A DNA stretch of 64,000 bases from Pelodera strongyloides. Its lineage: Eukaryota > Nematoda > Chromadorea > Rhabditida > Rhabditidae. Under the pieces are notes generated by a model. That model made no database searches and was not told the DNA's origin. It worked only from the letters and a program-made list of their open reading frames with translations. Position numbers and translations under genes: made by a program. The stretch spans positions 1 through 64,000 of the forward strand of contig JAANDG010000397.1 of the NCBI GenBank assembly GCA_036852015.1. Reading direction: 5' to 3'. Of this stretch, positions 44,057 to 53,035 are shown piece by piece (positions within the stretch are counted from its first letter, which is position 1; every line of letters starts with the position of its first letter).

Positions 44057-44624
44057 TGTTCAGACTGCGCTGTGAAGCGCATGTCTAAACTAGCGAAATA
44101 CACTTATGAATAACTAATTCCAGAAGCATTGTGAAACGGTTAGATAAGAGTATCAATGAACTAATTAGCATAGTAAGAATCCTTTATATGGAATCCCCCG
44201 AAGTAAGAAGTATGCCTAGTGAGACGATCACTAGTCTGCTGTGCCGTGCTGCCGTTCCTGTGTTGCTGTCGACCTGTGGTGGTGTCTGGAGCTGGCCCTG
44301 GAGCTCCTCGTCGTGTTGTCCCGTCAGACAAGAAGAGTCTGAGCAGAGAAGAAGGCCATTTGGAAGGCCCCCTGCTTGTGGAGTAAGAAGACGTCGTAAC
44401 CTCCTATATAAGCCCTCCATTAAATAAACCCTTTGGCCTCGGCCACACTCGTTTCTGTGTGTTACTGTACTCTGTGATCGTCCTCACGTTACCTTGTCAA
44501 GGCAGCCGGCCCGGAGGCGAGGCTCTACGTTGTGCTACGCGCTTGTCATTGCCGTGGTGAGGCATCAGCGCATCTATCGGTGCTTTCTGTGTTATCATTT
44601 GGTTAGACTGGGCAGGTCTGATCA
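44057..44624. repeat. 5' LTR of BEL/Pao element
   Basis: Begins TGTTCAGACTGCGCTG and ends GGGCAGGTCTGATCA. It holds a TATA-like TATATAAG at 44405-44412 and AATAAA at 44423-44428, as expected for LTR transcription start and polyadenylation signals. Confidence 0.92.
44405..44412 (+). promoter_or_regulatory. TATA-like box in the 5' LTR
   Basis: TATATAAG, with AATAAA 10 bases downstream. The same pair is at 50028-50035 in the 3' LTR. Position and pairing suggest the U3/R boundary. Confidence 0.5.
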
Positions 44625-44627
44625 AAG

Positions 44628-44645
44628 TGGTGCACCGTCCGTTGG
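44628..44645 (+). other. primer-binding-like site of the BEL/Pao element
   Basis: TGGTGCACCGTCCGTTGG begins three bases after the LTR. TGG pairs with the CCA end of a tRNA, but the inner part does not look like a complete T-arm complement, so the priming tRNA is not assigned. Confidence 0.5.
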
Positions 44646-44878
44646 TTCCTGGCGACCCGGACGCGACCCCTATTTCGTTCGCTTCGGTGGACATCCCCCT
44701 CTGCCTCAATCGATCCTGACTGTTTTTCCCTACGGGGAGACAGTTGCCAGCTTGCTGGCAGGTAACGCCCTTGGAGAGATTCCGAATATATACGTCCTTT
44801 GGACAAAAAGCTCGCTGAGCACTCTGCCTTCGGGCACCAATTCTCATACTTCATTTTTTGAGACAATCTTACTGAATT

Positions 44879-45409
44879 ATGACTTCTTCAAGTTCTAGAG
44901 TGTCTGTCATTAATGATAACCGGTGTAAAAGCTTAGGAGCATTTAAGGGTTCGATAACTCGTTTGATGAATGACATCGAATGTCTGATTGAGGTCGTCCC
45001 AAAAGAACTCAATTTAGTAACAGCTATTGATACTGGTAAATTAACGGATGACAATAAGGAATCGATTACAAAGACATTGATCGAATCCATTGAGAAAACT
45101 GAGAAAAAGATAGTATTGGGTGAAAAAATCCTCGATAGTTACAATGGTATGAAATCAAAAGATGACAAAAAAGAAATACTGAAACACTTGGAAGAGAAGG
45201 AGTTTAATCAAGCATTAGAGACGCTGAAGCAGCTGAAAAAGGAAAGCGACGACGTTCTGAATAAAATTATGTTCAAAACTGCCAAAACTCAGTCAGTCAC
45301 ATCCATTGGGTCGATGAGTACCTTACGTATATTTAGTAACTTGTCATTCATTACACAGTGCTCAGAACAAGCAGGCCGATCGGCATTTGAAAGAGAGAAA
45401 CTCGTATAA
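44879..45409 (+). CDS. BEL/Pao gag-like protein, shortened
   Basis: 176 codons from ATG at 44879, beginning MTSSSSRVSVINDNRCKSLG. Lys/Glu-rich and helical with a long middle segment (KTEKKIVLGEKILDSYNG). BEL gag proteins are usually much longer and carry CCHC zinc knuckles, and none is seen here. It stops at 45407-45409. Gag would build the particle around the RNA. Frame is the same as pol but differs from the protease. Confidence 0.6.
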   Translation: MTSSSSRVSVINDNRCKSLGAFKGSITRLMNDIECLIEVVPKELNLVTAIDTGKLTDDNKESITKTLIESIEKTEKKIVLGEKILDSYNGMKSKDDKKEILKHLEEKEFNQALETLKQLKKESDDVLNKIMFKTAKTQSVTSIGSMSTLRIFSNLSFITQCSEQAGRSAFEREKLV

Positions 45410-46119
45410 TCTTTTTTCTAATTACGCCACTTAATACGGGAAACCGTAAGAGCGAACAACCTCAAATGATGATCGCAAAATCGTATATTACCGATGTACC
45501 GGTTTATATATTTATGGACACTGGTGCAACATACTCATTCATATCAGAAAAATTAGCAAATAAATTACAATTACCTTTAGTAGATACAGTACACGAAACC
45601 ATTGAGACGTTCGGCGGGAAAATTTCCAAAAGAAAGCTTAATATAACGTACGCGAAGTTGAAGACGCTTAATTCGGAAATTTCTTTACAATTAAGGATTT
45701 TAGATCCACTCGAGGGAAAATTAAAATTGAGAAAATTACCACCAGAAGATGTAAAATTCCTGGGACAGACTTCCCTAGCCATACCGGAACTGCTAGAGAA
45801 AAATTTACGAGTAAAAGCAGATATGCTCATTGGACAAGATAATCTTTGGAAACTAATAGTAAAGCAAGATACTATTATGCGACTACCATCAGGTTTTGTA
45901 GGAATTAAAACGCTATTCGGAACAATAATTGCTGGTATACAAGAAACCAGTGAATCTACACAAAAACGAGAAACAACGACGGCTGTCAATGCAATACCAA
46001 ACCAATATAATTTTTTGGGAACTAGACTCTATTGGTATATTCGACAATCCTTCGAAGGATGGGGAAAAATTGTTAAACGATACAATAATCGAAGAATTTT
46101 ATCAGAGTTGTATATTTGA
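45380..46119 (+). pseudogene. BEL/Pao aspartic protease segment, out of frame with gag and pol
   Basis: Open from about 45383; first ATG at 45466. It contains the active-site motif DTGATYSFIS near 45520, a KLQLPLVDTVHETIETFGG segment, and LIGQDNLWKL near 45834. That is the retropepsin-like fold of BEL elements (DUF1758 type), which cleaves the polyprotein. Frames are gag 2, protease 1, pol 2 (position modulo 3). The exit to the pol frame falls around a run of six T at 46011-46016, where the next conserved pol block starts. A single-base indel pair explains this; a programmed shift or sequencing error is possible. Confidence 0.75.
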
Positions 46120-49100
46120 AAACGGACATTTGTTTGTGAAGTTTCCCTGGAATGGAATGGAAAAGCAGTTACCAGATAACAAAAAACTAGCTTATAAGCG
46201 GTTACAAAATCAAATCGATAAATTGAAAGGTAACCCAGATCTTCTGCAGCAATATAGTAAGACATTTACCGATCAACTGCAAAGTGGAATTATCGAACAC
46301 GCGAATTACGCACCAGTACATACTTCGTATTATATTCCACACAGTTGTGTAATAAAAATGAGTTCTAAAACAACGAAACTCAGAGTCGTATATGATGCTA
46401 GTGCTCATTACAAAGGAGAACCTTCGTTGAATGACTGTATCCATCAAGGACCGTCACTATTGCCAAACATAGTTGGAATTTTACTAAGATCAAGAACGTC
46501 ACCAATACTGATGATGACTGATTTAGAAAAAGCGTTCCATCAGATCCGATTGCAAGATTCTGAGCGAGACGCCACCAGATTTCTTTGGGTAAAGGACGTC
46601 GAGAAACCTATCACACCTGAGAACTTAATAACATATCGATTCACTCGAGTACCTTTTGGCATTAACGCCAGTCCATTCTTACTCAACATTTCCATAAAAT
46701 ATCTTTTAGAAGAAATTGAGAAATTCAAAAATACTGAAACATTGTTAAATAATGTATATGTGGATAATTTTCTGATGTTTGCATATAATTCAGAAGAAGC
46801 GATAAAATTATATACTGAGACTAAGTCGCTCTTCAATAAATTAAAAATGAATTTACGCGAATACATTTCGAATGATTTAGTAACAAACACACTTATCCCC
46901 GATTACGATAAAACAACGGGAACTATCCAAAAATTATTGGGAATGAATTGGGATATTGAGAAAGACATCATACAAGTAAAATTCCATTTAAGTCCTCTGG
47001 AGCTTAAAAGTATTCAGAAGAACTTTGATCCATTAGGTCTCCTCGCACCCTTATTACTGGAAGCGAAAATATATAAACAATCACTGTGCAAATGCAACTA
47101 TACATGGGATCAGAAGCTGTCAGACGAACACGAGCAACAGTATCTTCATATCATTAATAAGTATCGTGACGCGGTAATTATTGTTCCAAGATGTATAACG
47201 AGTATCGACGCCACAAAGAGATTCTTAGCAGTCTTCGGCGACGCATCCAAAAACGCCTACGCATCGTGTGCTTATGTGGTAACAGAAACTTCCCAGTCAT
47301 GTCAGAGTTATCTATACATAAGTAAAAGCCGGTTAAACCCACTACACATGAATATAACCATTCCACGTGCAGAACTAATGGCCCTACAAGCTAGTGCCAA
47401 TTTGGCAACGACTGTAATTAAAGAATCTGGACTCAAATTTGACCATGTATATATCTTCAGCGATTCAGAATGTACGCTAAAATGGACAGTCACAAAAAAC
47501 CTTCAATCGCTAGATACATTCGCGAGAAATAGAGTAAAAAAGATTAGAGATAGTTTGGAAAAATTGGAAATAAGCGCTACACTACACTACGTAACTACAA
47601 CAGAAAATCCAGCCGATCTGGGGACTAAAGGTGTACCCTATGAAGAACTCAAAGATTCGTTGTGGTTCCAAGGACCATTATTTATACGAAAACGTAAAGA
47701 AGAATGGTCGGATAAAACCAAAAGTGTATTTATGATTCCGGAAGATCAAAATATAGTGAAAGCAGAAATCCAAGAAAACGAGGAAACAGAGTGTAACTTA
47801 CATACGTGGATTCAGAATTACAGTACTTGGGAATGTGCTACATTTAAAACAATTGCAATAGTAAAAATGGTCAAAATTTGGGTAACAAATACAAACATTC
47901 ATAGAGGAATGAATATAAAACTCTCCAAAGTATTTAGTGATATTTCTAATGAGAAATCGATAAGCCCGCAAGATATTACAGTTACTCAACACGAAATAAT
48001 AGAGAAACATCAACAACTACACAGTATCGAGATTGAAAGAATTTCTAAAAAAGTTAGATTAGTTAAAGACGAAAAGAATATTATAAGAGCAACAGGGCGA
48101 GTAACCCATTTCACTCAAAATATGAAAGAACAACCCATTGTAATTATACCTAAAACACACTTGTGTACACTGATAATTAGGTATTACCATGAGAAATGTG
48201 GTCACGGAGGTACACAACAAACTCTTAATTTTCTTCGAAGCAAATATTTTTTCACGAAATCGAGACAATCAGTGAAAACCATTACACAGACATGTATAAC
48301 ATGCAAAAAATGGAATGCACGACCGTATAGATATCCAGATATGCCTAACCTGCCGAGTAAGAGAGTGACAAGGACAAAACCATTTGAACACATTGGAGTG
48401 GACTACATGGGACCAATAACGTTAATATTACCTAACAAGGAGGAAAAGAAGATCTGGGTATCCTTATTCACTTGTATGACTACCAGGCTAATTCATCTAG
48501 AAATAGTTCACAACTTAACTGGACTGGAATTCTTAAGAGCAGTTAGACGATTTATAAGCCGCAGAGGCAAACCAGCTACAATTACGTCTGACAATGGCAC
48601 AAATTTCATTTTTGCATCAAAAATACTACAAGCTGAATTACAGAAAGGCTGCCTTAAAAGAAATGGAATTTTATGGACATTCATAACTCCCCATTCACCT
48701 TGGAAGGGAGGCTTCTATGAACGCCTTGTAAAATCAGTGAAACAATGCCTACACAAAATTAATAATAACAAAAAACTTAACATAGAGGAGTTCCCTACTA
48801 TCATTACAGAGGTGGAAGCCATGGTAAATAATAGACCCTTAACCTACGTATCGGGTGAAGACCAAGAAAAAATTATACGGCCCGTGGACTTCATTATGCC
48901 GGATGTGGAAATTATCCCGACCTTTGAAATCGATAAAGAGATAATCGAGGACCAAAACTATAACATAAGTCAAAACGAGACCTTAGAAAGTGTACTGACA
49001 CAATTAAAGCATAATGCTAAACTATTAGACAGCATTTGGAGTCTCTGGAGACATTCGTATATTGCTGAATTAAGGGAAAGTAGAATTACGAGTTCTAATC

Positions 49101-49396
49101 AGAAGAAGTGTCAAAATCCAAGAAACCCGTCCGTAGGTGAAGTAGTAATGATTGTTGACGAAAACCTACCGAGGAATAAGTGGAAATGTGGTATTATTCA
49201 AGAACTTTTGACAAGTGCTGACGACAAAATAAGGAAAGTTAGAGTAAAGATAGGAAGTAAAATTTTTGAAAAATCGATCTGCCATCTCATACCATTAGAA
49301 ATACAAGCAGAAGTCGAAAGGCCAAATCCAGAAGCTCGCAGACGAAATCTCCCTCTAAGAAATACAAGATACACTGGTAATTATGTCGATGCATGA
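45929..49396 (+). CDS. BEL/Pao pol: reverse transcriptase, RNase H, integrase
   Basis: 1155 codons as an open frame; true homology starts at the FWELDSIGI block near 46013. Reverse transcriptase motif A is MMTDLEKAFHQIRL (near 46510). The catalytic box reads YVDNFLMF (Tyr at 46757, Asn at 46766) where YVDD is expected, so polymerase activity is doubtful. RNase H residues are seen in FGDAS, RAELMAL and SDSEC. Integrase has the zinc-binding pair HEKCGH ... CITCKKW and the catalytic D, D, E in GVDYMG, TSDNGTNF and FYERLVKS. The C-terminus (PSVGEVVMIVDENLPRNKWK...) is the DUF5641 tail. It acts in cytoplasmic particles and at chromosomal integration. Confidence 0.92.
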   Translation: MLVYKKPVNLHKNEKQRRLSMQYQTNIIFWELDSIGIFDNPSKDGEKLLNDTIIEEFYQSCIFENGHLFVKFPWNGMEKQLPDNKKLAYKRLQNQIDKLKGNPDLLQQYSKTFTDQLQSGIIEHANYAPVHTSYYIPHSCVIKMSSKTTKLRVVYDASAHYKGEPSLNDCIHQGPSLLPNIVGILLRSRTSPILMMTDLEKAFHQIRLQDSERDATRFLWVKDVEKPITPENLITYRFTRVPFGINASPFLLNISIKYLLEEIEKFKNTETLLNNVYVDNFLMFAYNSEEAIKLYTETKSLFNKLKMNLREYISNDLVTNTLIPDYDKTTGTIQKLLGMNWDIEKDIIQVKFHLSPLELKSIQKNFDPLGLLAPLLLEAKIYKQSLCKCNYTWDQKLSDEHEQQYLHIINKYRDAVIIVPRCITSIDATKRFLAVFGDASKNAYASCAYVVTETSQSCQSYLYISKSRLNPLHMNITIPRAELMALQASANLATTVIKESGLKFDHVYIFSDSECTLKWTVTKNLQSLDTFARNRVKKIRDSLEKLEISATLHYVTTTENPADLGTKGVPYEELKDSLWFQGPLFIRKRKEEWSDKTKSVFMIPEDQNIVKAEIQENEETECNLHTWIQNYSTWECATFKTIAIVKMVKIWVTNTNIHRGMNIKLSKVFSDISNEKSISPQDITVTQHEIIEKHQQLHSIEIERISKKVRLVKDEKNIIRATGRVTHFTQNMKEQPIVIIPKTHLCTLIIRYYHEKCGHGGTQQTLNFLRSKYFFTKSRQSVKTITQTCITCKKWNARPYRYPDMPNLPSKRVTRTKPFEHIGVDYMGPITLILPNKEEKKIWVSLFTCMTTRLIHLEIVHNLTGLEFLRAVRRFISRRGKPATITSDNGTNFIFASKILQAELQKGCLKRNGILWTFITPHSPWKGGFYERLVKSVKQCLHKINNNKKLNIEEFPTIITEVEAMVNNRPLTYVSGEDQEKIIRPVDFIMPDVEIIPTFEIDKEIIEDQNYNISQNETLESVLTQLKHNAKLLDSIWSLWRHSYIAELRESRITSSNQKKCQNPRNPSVGEVVMIVDENLPRNKWKCGIIQELLTSADDKIRKVRVKIGSKIFEKSICHLIPLEIQAEVERPNPEARRRNLPLRNTRYTGNYVDA

Positions 49397-49679
49397 GAGA
49401 ATGAAAAGCGAAATATTCCAGTAAATCTCAAACGTATGCCATACTGCATCTTATTCAAATTAACTGTAAGTCGAAATTACGGAAAGTAACTGGAATTACG
49501 ACGTAGCTTATGTTTCATACGATTAAACACTTAATCATGCGACTTCTCGCTGCCCGGGAAGCGCGGAATATAGCTATTCCACACTGTAAATCACCAAGTC
49601 CCGCGTGGCAGGCGTTAAAAGAAATAATAATAGAAAAGGAAAATACATAATAAGAGAGTTAAACTTTCCAGCGCCGGAG

Positions 49680-50247
49680 TGTTCAGACTGCGCTGTGAAG
49701 CGCATGTCTAAACTAGCGAAATACACTTATGAATAACTAATTCCAGAAGCATTGTGAAACGGTTAGATAAGAGTATCAATGAACTAATTAGCATAGTAAG
49801 AATCCTTTATATGGAATCCCCCGAAGTAAGAAGTATGCCTAGTGAGACGATCACTAGTCTGCTGTGCCGTGCTGCCGTTCCTGTGTTGCTGTCGACCTGT
49901 GGTGGTGTCTGGAGCTGGCCCTGGAGCTCCTCGTCGTGTTGTCCCGTCAGACAAGAAGAGTCTGAGCAGAGAAGAAGGCCATTTGGAAGGCCCCCTGCTT
50001 GTGGAGTAAGAAGACGTCGTAACCTCCTATATAAGCCCTCCATTAAATAAACCCTTTGGCCTCGGCCACACTCGTTTCTGTGTGTTACTGTACTCTGTGA
50101 TCGTCCTCACGTTACCTTGTCAAGGCAGCCGGCCCGGAGGCGAGGCTCTACGTTGTGCTACGCGCTTGTCATTGCCGTGGTGAGGCATCAGCGCATCTAT
50201 CGGTGCTTTCTGTGTTATCATTTGGTTAGACTGGGCAGGTCTGATCA
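49680..50247. repeat. 3' LTR of BEL/Pao element
   Basis: Same length and, where compared (including two shared open frames), same sequence as the 5' LTR. Preceded by CCAGCGCCGGAG, a weak polypurine-tract position. Confidence 0.92.
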
Positions 50248-50479
50248 GTAAACCTTTATAATAGGCGGATAATCTCATTCGAAGCTTTTTACGTGCGACC
50301 GAAAAATGCCAAACCAGTTATATGCTATTGATGGAGGTTGAAGTACGGTAGATTTGGTGAATAAATATACGTTGAAAATGCGGTATATACGTTATATTGG
50401 ATAGTCCATGGTCTCCATTTACACTTCAAATCTTGACCGGTATTAACTAAACGTTTTATTGACGTTAAATAACATTGTT

Positions 50480-50650
50480 TTAAAGCGAAATGCCAGCCCC
50501 TTTGGAAAATTTGCATATGATAAGCAAATCTTATGTATCCTATGCTAATTTTGTACGCTCGTCCACGGCAATCGTACAAAATTAGCATAGGATACATGGG
50601 AGTTGCTTATCATATGCAAATTTTCCAAAGGGGCTAGCATTTCGCTTTAA
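50480..50650. mobile_element. TTAA-ended palindrome (GCGAAATGCCAGCCCC family)
   Basis: TTAAAGCGAAATGCCAGCCC mirrored by GGGGCTAGCATTTCGCTTTAA, with arms TTATGTATCCTATGCTAATT / AATTAGCATAGGATACAT around a centre near 50563. Near-perfect, 171 bp. Confidence 0.85.
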
Positions 50651-51281
50651 TTGCATGAGATGTTGAAATAGTACGATAACTAATAACGAGTAGTAACCTT
50701 GCAAACTTTTACACTCGTGGTTTGAACCATAGAATAGTTTTTTGGATGCTTGCTTTTCAATGTTTTATTTTATATACATGTTCCCTTTTGTGCAGGAAAT
50801 GCATAGCATCCGCATAGAATACATGTGAATGCCGCTGTTCAACACAAAACCACCTGTCATACCGCTTTGCAATTAAAAGCTGTGTGAATTAATTGTGCTC
50901 ACTCAGTGTGTAGTGTTGTTCACTTTATTAGATATTATTGGAAAACATTTTGTATGGCTTTTACACGTGCCGTCGATTATTGGTTATTGGAAACACACAT
51001 TGAATTGGAGAAAACAAATATGATCTATACGTTTTCAGTTTAGCTTCTTCAAAACTCAGTTTAAATTGATATGACACGTGGTTTGTGAAGAACTGGACAG
51101 GACAACTACATTTCCATGTACCCTATGCAAGTTTCGCTACCCCTCGCTTTGCTTTGCATTTCCGGCACGAAATGTAACGAAATTTGCATATTATACAAAG
51201 GACTGATGTTCAAGCTTGTTTCAGCACCTCTAGCCATATTACTTCATGAAATTTTTCATTTTTGTGACTTTTGTTTTACCA
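50651..51281. other. no gene seen
   Basis: AT-rich sequence with a worn palindrome scrap (ACCGCTTTGCAATT near 50867). Frames such as 51116-51370 run into the next MITE and lack support. Confidence 0.4.
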
Positions 51282-51450
51282 TTAAAGAGAAATACCGGCC
51301 GGCTTTGAAACACATCGGGTTCGTCAGAATTCTTATGCAGTTTATGCAAATGAAAATAAAATCGAGCTAATTTCGAGCAAATTAGCATAAATACGTAAGA
51401 ATTCAGTTGTCCACGATGCAATTCAAAAACCGGCCGGTATTTCGCTTTAA
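51282..51450. mobile_element. TTAA-ended palindrome (GCGAAATACCGGCCGG family)
   Basis: TTAAAGAGAAATACCGGCCGG to CCGGCCGGTATTTCGCTTTAA, 169 bp. The two arms pair through AACACATCGGGTTCG / CCACGATGCAATT with drift. Confidence 0.85.
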
Positions 51451-52191
51451 GGATTGTAGGAATATAGTTTTGTATTGTTATTATCCTATTAATGTTCTAT
51501 GATCTATGGAGGTAGTCATTAACAGATTTGCACCTGCACTACGGCTCAAAACTTATCATTACGTCTCACGATACTGTTTTCCGCACCATAGCTTAATTGT
51601 AAGATCTTTTCAATTTTAGCATGAAGTATCTTTCAAAAACTGTGTCTGTATGCCATTGAATACTAATGGTCCACAAATCTGTGTAAATAAAGATGCCTAG
51701 TTAGTACGCACACACGTTGCGAACGCCTAATTAGCGTGCAACATATTTTACAAACTGCCTAGGGCGTAGCAACCGCAAATAATGAGCATGTTGGTCAATT
51801 TGCATAATAACTGTTCTCCGTCTTTGAAGCGGTACGGCACGGTGTTTGGGAAGCAACTACTCGCACAAATGCCATGTCTCCGTTATATGCAAACGGACGC
51901 CGAAATTTGCATACATTAGATGGAAATGCCGTTGTCCAGCATAATCTACTTCAAATTCCCAAAAGGTATTCAAGAATGCTAAACGCTGAAATTGCGCGCC
52001 TGGTTGCTCGGCAGTGAAGAAAAAGATGCGCACGTCGCCATTGACAACATTTAGACGAAAGTGGGCCTTTAGTATATACACTTACGGGCACTAATACAGT
52101 CCAGTCCAACTCTGCTCTTAGTCCAACTGAGCTCTTATTTGAGGCGAAAGCCTCTAGGCTTTCACCCGAAGCTAAGAATCTTGTAACCCAA

Positions 52192-52664
52192 TTAAAGCAA
52201 GATACCTGCCGGTTTTTGAAACGCATCGTGGACAATTGAATTCTTCGTATTTATACTAATTTTCTCGAATTTAGCTCGATTTTTTTTTATTCTAATTTAT
52301 GTTGACTTGCATATGCAACATGAGCATAATGGGGTCTCGATGTATGGCAAAAACAGCGCATTTTGCTTCCAAGTATCAAATGTGCATCTCGTGTACGATT
52401 TTGCATACACCTTTGAAAGTTAGAAAATGCACCATTGATAATACTAGAGGACGCGAAAATGCACAGTTTATGCACGTTCGAAAAAATAGTCCTGTGGCTA
52501 CCGCCGCGGGACCATTTTTTGGCGGCCTGTAGATGTTCTCGTGTAGTGCCAATCTACGGTAATTAAAGCCATACTTGGAAGCAAAATCCGGCAATTTTTG
52601 CCATACATCGAGACCCCATTAGAATGCTGGTGAACTCGATGTGTTTCAAAAACCGGGCGGTTAA
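52192..52664. mobile_element. GCGAAATACCGGCCGG-family palindrome carrying a nested element
   Basis: Left arm TTAAAGCAAGATACCTGCCGG...GCATCGTGGACAATTG at 52192-52245. Right arm AGAATGCTGGTGAACTCGAT, GTTTCAAAAACCGGGCGG, TTAA ends at 52664. The arms are separated by the element 52329-52619. Confidence 0.75.
52329..52619. mobile_element. TA-flanked palindrome nested in a TTAA MITE
   Basis: ATGGGGTCTCGATGTATGGC at the left and GCCATACATCGAGACCCCAT at the right are exact mirrors; TA flanks both ends (52327-52328 and 52620-52621). Inner arms TTTGCTTCCAAGTAT / ATACTTGGAAGCAAA also pair. 291 bp, Tc1/mariner-like target use. Relatives at 3299-3395 and 18275-18537, and possibly 58165-58310. Confidence 0.8.
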
Positions 52665-53035
52665 GAACCTTCCCTACAAGCTAAATGAAAGATCAAGATG
52701 ACATACCAGTTAGCGACCTTTATAAGGACCATCCCTAATAGTAGTATTCTAACACCGGGACAACCTCCACAAGACTCTGGTGCATTATAGTTTATCGTGG
52801 AACATTGATCCAACATTAAATTACCTTTCTTTACTGTGAACCACCTTATTTATAATCTATGTTTTGCGCTAATTATCTCCATAAACCAGAAACCTATAAA
52901 CAAGGTTGTGGCGTTCCAGCATGTAGACTCTATAGAGAGAGAATATACAATACTTATAATTAGTTATAACTAATTAGTCTCGTAATTGCCCGATCTCTCG
53001 TTTGGTCTCGAACCACTTATTATCGAAATCTTTTC

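Larger units (their letters stand above)
44057..50247 (+). mobile_element. BEL/Pao LTR retrotransposon
   Basis: 568-bp LTRs at both ends with the target duplication GTAAA (44052-44056 and 50248-50252). The interior order is short gag, A17-type protease, reverse transcriptase, RNase H, integrase, then a DUF5641-type tail, the order diagnostic of BEL/Pao. The LTRs look identical where I compared them, so the insertion is young. Three defects are visible: gag lacks zinc knuckles, the protease lies in a different frame from gag and pol, and the RT box reads YVDN. No envelope-like gene. It stands about 450 bp past the TRIM-like stop codon in the same direction. Confidence 0.95.

Noticed and set aside
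44131..44898. Open frames within the BEL LTR and leader (repeated at 49754-50050)
   Set aside because: They are duplicated only because they lie in the LTRs and do not resemble a BEL protein.
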